Source: Ambrosia x helenae (lineage: Eukaryota > Streptophyta > Magnoliopsida > Asterales > Asteraceae). Taken from it: 64,000 nucleotides of DNA. The translations under genes and the position numbers were made by a program. Shown here piece by piece: positions 59,532-64,000 of the stretch (within the stretch, counting starts at the first letter, position 1; every line of letters begins with the position of its first letter). Location: assembly GCA_030844895.1 (NCBI GenBank), contig CM061223.1:17123994-17187993 (forward strand), read 5' to 3'. The notes under the pieces were generated by a model. It ran no database searches. It saw nothing but the letters and a program-made list of their open reading frames with translations, and had not been told where the DNA came from.

Positions 59532-59627
59532 TAGGCGATTAGGAGTCCTAATCGCCTATATACTGGCGATTAGGAGCTCCAATCGCCCCTAATCCCTCCC
59601 AATCGCCTATAATACTGGCGATTAGGC
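59532..59627. repeat. Cluster of GGCGATTA palindromes
   Basis: 59532-59558 is TAGGCGATTAGGA-G-TCCTAATCGCCTA, perfect 13-bp arms with a one-base spacer. CTAATCGCC/GGCGATTAG (59548-59573) overlaps it, and AATCGCC/GGCGATT (59601-59623) follows. A related perfect 13-bp hairpin, CTAATCGCCTGAT/ATCAGGCGATTAG, is at 58659-58686. Confidence 0.92.
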
Positions 59628-59953
59628 AACCCTCTGGTTCCTAATCGCCTATAGCATTCCGGGTTGGGTTTTTGGCGCGTTAAACACTATTTTAACATAT
59701 ATAAACACGTATTCACATACCGGTAAGTCACATAATGATTACAAACATACAATGCATGGTAACTAACACGTTTATGTAAAATAACCAATTCCCGGGACCC
59801 GAGACTCGCGTTGTGTGCGTTAAACCCGGTGATTCAACGAATCACCAATCCTTGTACACATGGTTATGGACCGACTCCCGATTATCCCGCGGATCATCGT
59901 AACAACTCCTGATGATTCCCTAACAATGAATCAAACAAAACATTATATAGGGT

Positions 59954-61565
59954 TGATGTGTTGTAAAACACATCTATTTTCCTATGTATTTTGTATATTA
60001 TTTGGTCAAGTTTTTATTGGTTTTGTGTCATTTTTATTAGGTATTTATTTATTTTATTATTTTATAGGTGTTCGTGGGAAATTGGCTCAAAACGAAAGAA
60101 TTTTAATCGAGACACGAACACTAGAGAGCATATGTTCATGGACGTCGGAACGTAAACGAGAAACTTTGGTCGAGCCAACAACCGAGCCAGGAACATAGAG
60201 TATATAATAATAATACTAATAATATAAAAAAAAAAAGAGATAAGCTTGGGCCGAAGCCCAAGCCAAGACACAAAATAAGTCGGTCTAACACAATTACAAA
60301 AAGATGGATATATGACGGCAAACAAAGGAATTTTTTTCATTCTAAAATTCTTTCAATCGCACATACAGCAAAGACAGAATCAAGAACGGTGACGAGCGGA
60401 AGGGCACGGAAGGAGAAAAGGCCACGGGCACGGTAAAGATCAAGAGCCAACGAGCCTTGGGTTAGGTTTAGTTTTATTTATTTTTTCTATAGACATGGTT
60501 AAAGCTATATTTATTTATTTTGTGAAGATGTTTTTAAATATTATTGGCTAGACCTTTATTGGTAGCTTGGGATGATGAACTAGATTTGGTTTTTAATTAA
60601 AGACTTATGTTTTCCGTTTTGGATGTGTTGGGTTACATGATTTAATTTTTATGTTTGATTTTGAATATTTGTGTGCTGGCGCTTTTTGATTTGATTACTT
60701 GTTTGTTGGTTTTGATGTTCTAGGTATATAGGAATATCCCCTAGATCTAGAAATCATTCTAGTTTGATTAACTTTTGTTGTCGAGCTACTTCTTGCAGTT
60801 AGGAATAACGCAAGTTTAACAGGTTTTTAAAATCAATTAGCTAAGGTGTGCAATCCCTTCCCGAAGGTTAGGAATATAATTCGGGATTGCTAGGTTGACT
60901 AACTAGGCATTGTTTGGTAGTTTGGTTATCGCTGGGGCGAGACCGGTTACTTATTCATGTTTAGAGTTTTCCTAGGATTTCATTCATATTAGTTAAGTCT
61001 GCTTCACAGTTTGGGAGTTTTCAATCCAAGAGTGGTTGATTAAAGGATTACTGTGGGATTTGGTTTCGCTGGGGCGATCCACTTTCATTTTAGCATCTCA
61101 ATACTTGTCCCGCCTTGAGTCTAGTCAGCTATCCTTGACAGGAGGTTTATTAGATGAGAACAGGGTCTCCAACCGGATTACATAGGTCAGCTTTTATAAC
61201 CAGAGTCTAGGGATTCTACCCAGGTTACCAGTCTTCTCCTCATTAGAGTTCCAACCCAGTTCGTCAGCTTTCGTTTATTTTCAGTTTCTTAGTTTAATTT
61301 AGTAATTTAGTTTTAATTAGTTTATTTTAATTTCAGTTTAAACCCCCAATCAATCAATCCATTTAATAATAATAATAATAATAATATTTTATCAGGTAAT
61401 TCATTAGGAGTAATTTCAAAAGTGTTAGATAAAGTCCTTAGGTTCGATACCTGGTCTTGCCTACTTGCTACTAGCGATCGGTACACTTGCCGATAGTGTG
61501 TGGTTTTATAGGAGTCTAGGATTTTAACTTGATCAATTTATTTATATACTTACTCACACACATCA
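59954..61565 (+). repeat. 5' LTR of the plus-strand Athila-like element
   Basis: It ends CACACACATCA seven bases before the primer site (AGTTT plus one T between). The start TGATGTGTTGT was chosen because it mirrors the terminal ...ACATCA; the other LTR is outside the window so the start is provisional. An (AAT)n run is at 61367-61386. Confidence 0.7.
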
Positions 61566-61571
61566 AGTTTT

Positions 61572-61589
61572 TGGCGCCGTTGCCGGGGA
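61572..61589 (+). other. Primer binding site for tRNA-Asp
   Basis: TGGCGCCGTTGCCGGGGA, identical to the site at 49623-49640. Confidence 0.92.
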
Positions 61590-61739
61590 CTTTTAATTGC
61601 ACTTTTTGATTTTACTTGCTTTGTTTTACTTGTTTACTGCTTGCTGGATTTACCTTCGATTATCTGTGCTACTTGTGCTTTTAGTCTTAGGTTATTTGCT
61701 ATCTATTAGTAACTCCAGCGTGGTTTGCACTTTCAGTGT

Positions 61740-63667
61740 ATGCCACATACTCGCTCACAAGGACCACCTGAATTCACCACCTGCACGGATCCCAACCTCG
61801 ACATCCACGAGCGCCTTAACGAGTTTCGGACGGTCATCCGGAAGAAAATTGATCAGGTACGCTCGTCTTCTCCATCCTCTTCATCCTTTTCTTTTTCTGA
61901 ACCTAAACCCACCATCCATTCTCACCAAAACCCATTCCTTTCCCACCGCTCACTGCTGAAATGGCTGAAGGAAATGTCAGACGCACAGTGCACTCTCGTG
62001 CCACTGAGGGACTTACTGGGATTCGTTCTCCCATTGCTCGCCCTGCTACTGCTGATGCCAACAATTGGCAAATCCCCTCCCATGTCATGTCCACTATTAC
62101 TAACGCCACTCAATTTCATGGTCTTGATGAGGAGGATGCTCATGGACATCTGTCCCGATTTGTGCGCATCTGTGACACTTTCAATCTTTCCCACATCACT
62201 AAAGAAGCCATTTATCTGCGTCTGTTCCCTTTTAGTTTGTCTGGTCATGCCGCCACTTGGTATGACACTCTGCCTAATAGTTCCATTGCTACTTGGGAGG
62301 ACATGCTTGGAAAATTCTTGAAAAAATATCACCCAGCTTCCAAGGATTCCCGCATTAGGGAGCAGATTCACTCTTTCCATATGGATCCTGATGAGCCATA
62401 CTACATGGCTTGGGAGCGTTTCCAGACCCTACTGAGCCGATGCCCTCATCATGGTCTTTCTGACTGGGCCCTTGTGGAGAAATTCTACAATGGCCTCACT
62501 TTTGAGACTCGAGTTCGTTTTAATACAGCTGCACAGGGTAATTTCATGGAGAAAATGGATATTGATGCAGCTAATGAGTTATTTGAGAGTTTTGCTCATT
62601 CTGAGAGACCACCAAAGCATACTGTTGGGAATTCAAATCCCATGACTAGTAACACCTCTCCTACTACCCGAGGTGTTTATCAGATTGCACCTGATACTGG
62701 TCTGGCTGCGGTGATTGAGAATTTAACTAAGCAAGTGAGAGATCTTCAGATGAGGTTAGATAGGTGTGAAATATGTAAGGGGGGTCATGACACATCTGAG
62801 TGTCCAATTCAGAGTCAGGAACAGGTAGATTCTCTAAATTCTGGGTGGCTTAAACCACCTTATCAAAACTACACTTCCAACTCGAACTCTAACTGGAGAA
62901 ATCAGAACTCCAACTGGCAAGGGGGTAACTCTTCTAGATACCAACCTCGCCAGAATCTGTTCCAAGCTCCCAACTCTGGGGGTCCCACTAGTCGTACCGA
63001 GTCTGACCTTACTACCATTCTAGAGAACCAGTCCCAGATGCTTAGTAACATTCAGTCAAAACTTGCTGAGAATGAAGCTTTTATGAAAGGCCAACAAGCT
63101 GCGTTGCAAAACCTAGAGGCCAAAGTAGGAGAATTAGCTAATCAGGTTAGCCAGAGACCACCAGGAGCCCTTCCTAGTAACACAGTTACTAATCCTAATT
63201 CATCTACTTCTGCTTTTAGACAGGCTCAGGCAAAAGCTGTTATCACTAGGAGTGGGAAGGGGGTAGTTGATCCACCACAGGTTGATGTTGAGGAGTCTGT
63301 AGATGAGGAAATTGAGTTAGAGACCCCAACTGGCAAAGTGCAAAATAGGCTAGTCCCAGAAAGTACAGCACAGTCCAGTGGTTCAAGTGAGGGTAAGAAA
63401 GAGGAAGTTCCAGTGCGTGTTTATAAGCCTAAACCACCGTTTCCAGGTCGTCTTGTGCGTGCTGATGATTCTGAGCAGTATTCTAGGTTCTTGGAGATGC
63501 TTAAAAAACTCCATGTGAACCTTCCATTCGTTGAGGCACTTTCGAAGATGCCTAAATATGCCAAGTTTCTGAAAGATTTGCTTACTAATAAGAAGAAACT
63601 TGAGGACATCTCTACTGTTACTCTTTCTGAGGAGTGTTCTGCAGTCTTGCAGAATAAACTACCTTAG
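61740..63667 (+). pseudogene. Athila-like gag, plus-strand element
   Basis: The first ATG in a good position is 61740 (MPHTRSQGPPEFTTCTDPNL), but that frame must shift before 61961, where the main frame has MAEGNVRRT. The gag domain follows (NATQFHGLDEEDAHGHLSRF, RLFPFSLSGHAATWYDTLPN, HPASKDSRIREQ). A CX2CX3HX4C knuckle (CEICKGGHDTSEC) is near 62768, then an Asn/Ser-rich linker and a coiled-coil stretch (LSNIQSKLAENEAFMKGQQA). The frame ends at TAG 63665-63667, just before the protease region, and reading resumes in the same frame. Confidence 0.88.
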
Positions 63668-64000
63668 AAGATGTCTGATCCCGGGAGTTTCACTCTTCCC
63701 TGTCTGATAGGAAATCTTCCTGTCAGAAATGCTCTTGCTGATCTGGGAGCTAGCATTAACTTGATGCCTTATTCAGTTTATGCTAAGCTCAATATTGGAG
63801 ACCTCTCTCCTACTCGCATGAGTATTCAGCTCGCCGACCGTTCGGTGAAGTTTCCTCGCGGGATTGTGGAAAACATGCTCGTTAAAGTTGATAAATTTGT
63901 TTTCCCGGTTGATTTTGTTATTCTTGATATGGACGAGGATTCACAGGTTCCACTCATTCTTGGTCGTCCATTTTTAGCTACAGCTCGTGCCATTGTTGAT
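63668..64000 (+). pseudogene. Athila-like protease, partial
   Basis: Same frame after the stop: MSDPGSFTLPCLIG, then ALADLGASINLMPYSVYAKL (the Athila form of the protease active site), RMSIQLADRSVKFPRG and VPLILGRPFLATARAI at the window edge. Confidence 0.9.

Larger units (their letters stand above)
57629..59925 (-). repeat. LTR-like remnant, gypsy type, with palindrome clusters
   Basis: The phrase AACATGCC...GTCAACATATAATGCTGGTGAG (57695-57720) parallels a phrase in the solo LTR at 11630-11660, and a minus-strand TATA box lies at 59477-59484, so this reads as a minus-strand gypsy LTR. Borders are uncertain: TGTGCAAG at 57629 and CCCTAACA at 59925 give TG...CA ends, but the flanks do not match. 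58640-58700 and 59515-59650 are packed with inverted repeats of GGCGATTA. No coding region. Confidence 0.5.
59954..64000 (+). mobile_element. Second Athila-like element, plus strand, 3' part outside window
   Basis: 5' LTR (59954-61565), tRNA-Asp primer site, gag and the start of protease. The protein is clearly related to the minus-strand element (matching PFVEALSKMPKYAKFLKD, DPGSFTLPCLIG, DLGASINLMP) but diverged, so it belongs to a different family of the lineage. The LTR shares no obvious identity with that of 37318-51305 beyond the ends. Confidence 0.9.

Noticed and set aside
59860..60198. 112-codon plus-strand frame
   Set aside because: It crosses the start of the Athila-like LTR and its hydrophobic stretch comes from T-rich sequence.

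Overview
The window is nuclear DNA of a flowering plant. It has spliceosomal introns, plant LTR-retrotransposon lineages (Tekay-like, Athila-like and SIRE-like), tRNA-primed LTR elements, MITEs and an L-gulonolactone oxidase gene of plant type. The mix of repeat families suggests an asterid, possibly Asteraceae, but that is inference. There is no bacterial content. One 100-N assembly gap lies at 29576-29675.

Layout. 1-8070 is the right part of a Ty3/gypsy chromovirus with two nonsense codons and a 3.7 kb 3' LTR. 8071-8458 is a broken Myb/SANT-like fragment. 8459-10720 looks like an LTR promoter with a 78-bp tandem array. From 10951 to 23420 a broken 'putative gypsy-type transposon' gag gene on the minus strand is split by nested insertions: a solo LTR (11376-14368, TSD TAATG), and a non-autonomous LTR element (14435-21652, TSD ACTGG/ACCGG) which itself holds another solo LTR (15975-18205, TSD TGACC). 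23840-24507 is an LTR-like remnant. 25611-29575 holds a candidate B3-domain gene whose third exon lies in a ~1.04 kb tandem duplication that runs into the gap. 30272-32457 holds three recognisable exons of an L-gulonolactone oxidase gene on the minus strand, with a foldback MITE and a LINE tail in intron 1. 33501-35409 is the end of a Copia element, interrupted by a SIRE-like Copia element (35410-57628, minus). That element is in turn split by a complete 14 kb Athila-like element (37318-51305, minus, TSD GGAGG). 57629-59925 is LTR-like sequence rich in palindromes. 59954-64000 is the left part of a second, plus-strand Athila-like element.

How it fits together: only two loci look like host genes (the B3 candidate and GULLO); nearly everything else is layered retrotransposon sequence whose order of insertion can be read from target-site duplications. 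The most unusual signal is shared by several unrelated elements. Each carries its own short palindrome or hairpin motif, repeated many times, in which the two arms of each copy change together while loop or flank stays constant. This is seen in the Tekay-like LTR (6176-7114), the Athila-like 3' region and LTRs (38641-43467, 50970-51117), the SIRE-like element (35867-57313), the 78-bp array (9486-10062) and the 58659-59627 cluster. All base comparisons here were done by eye.
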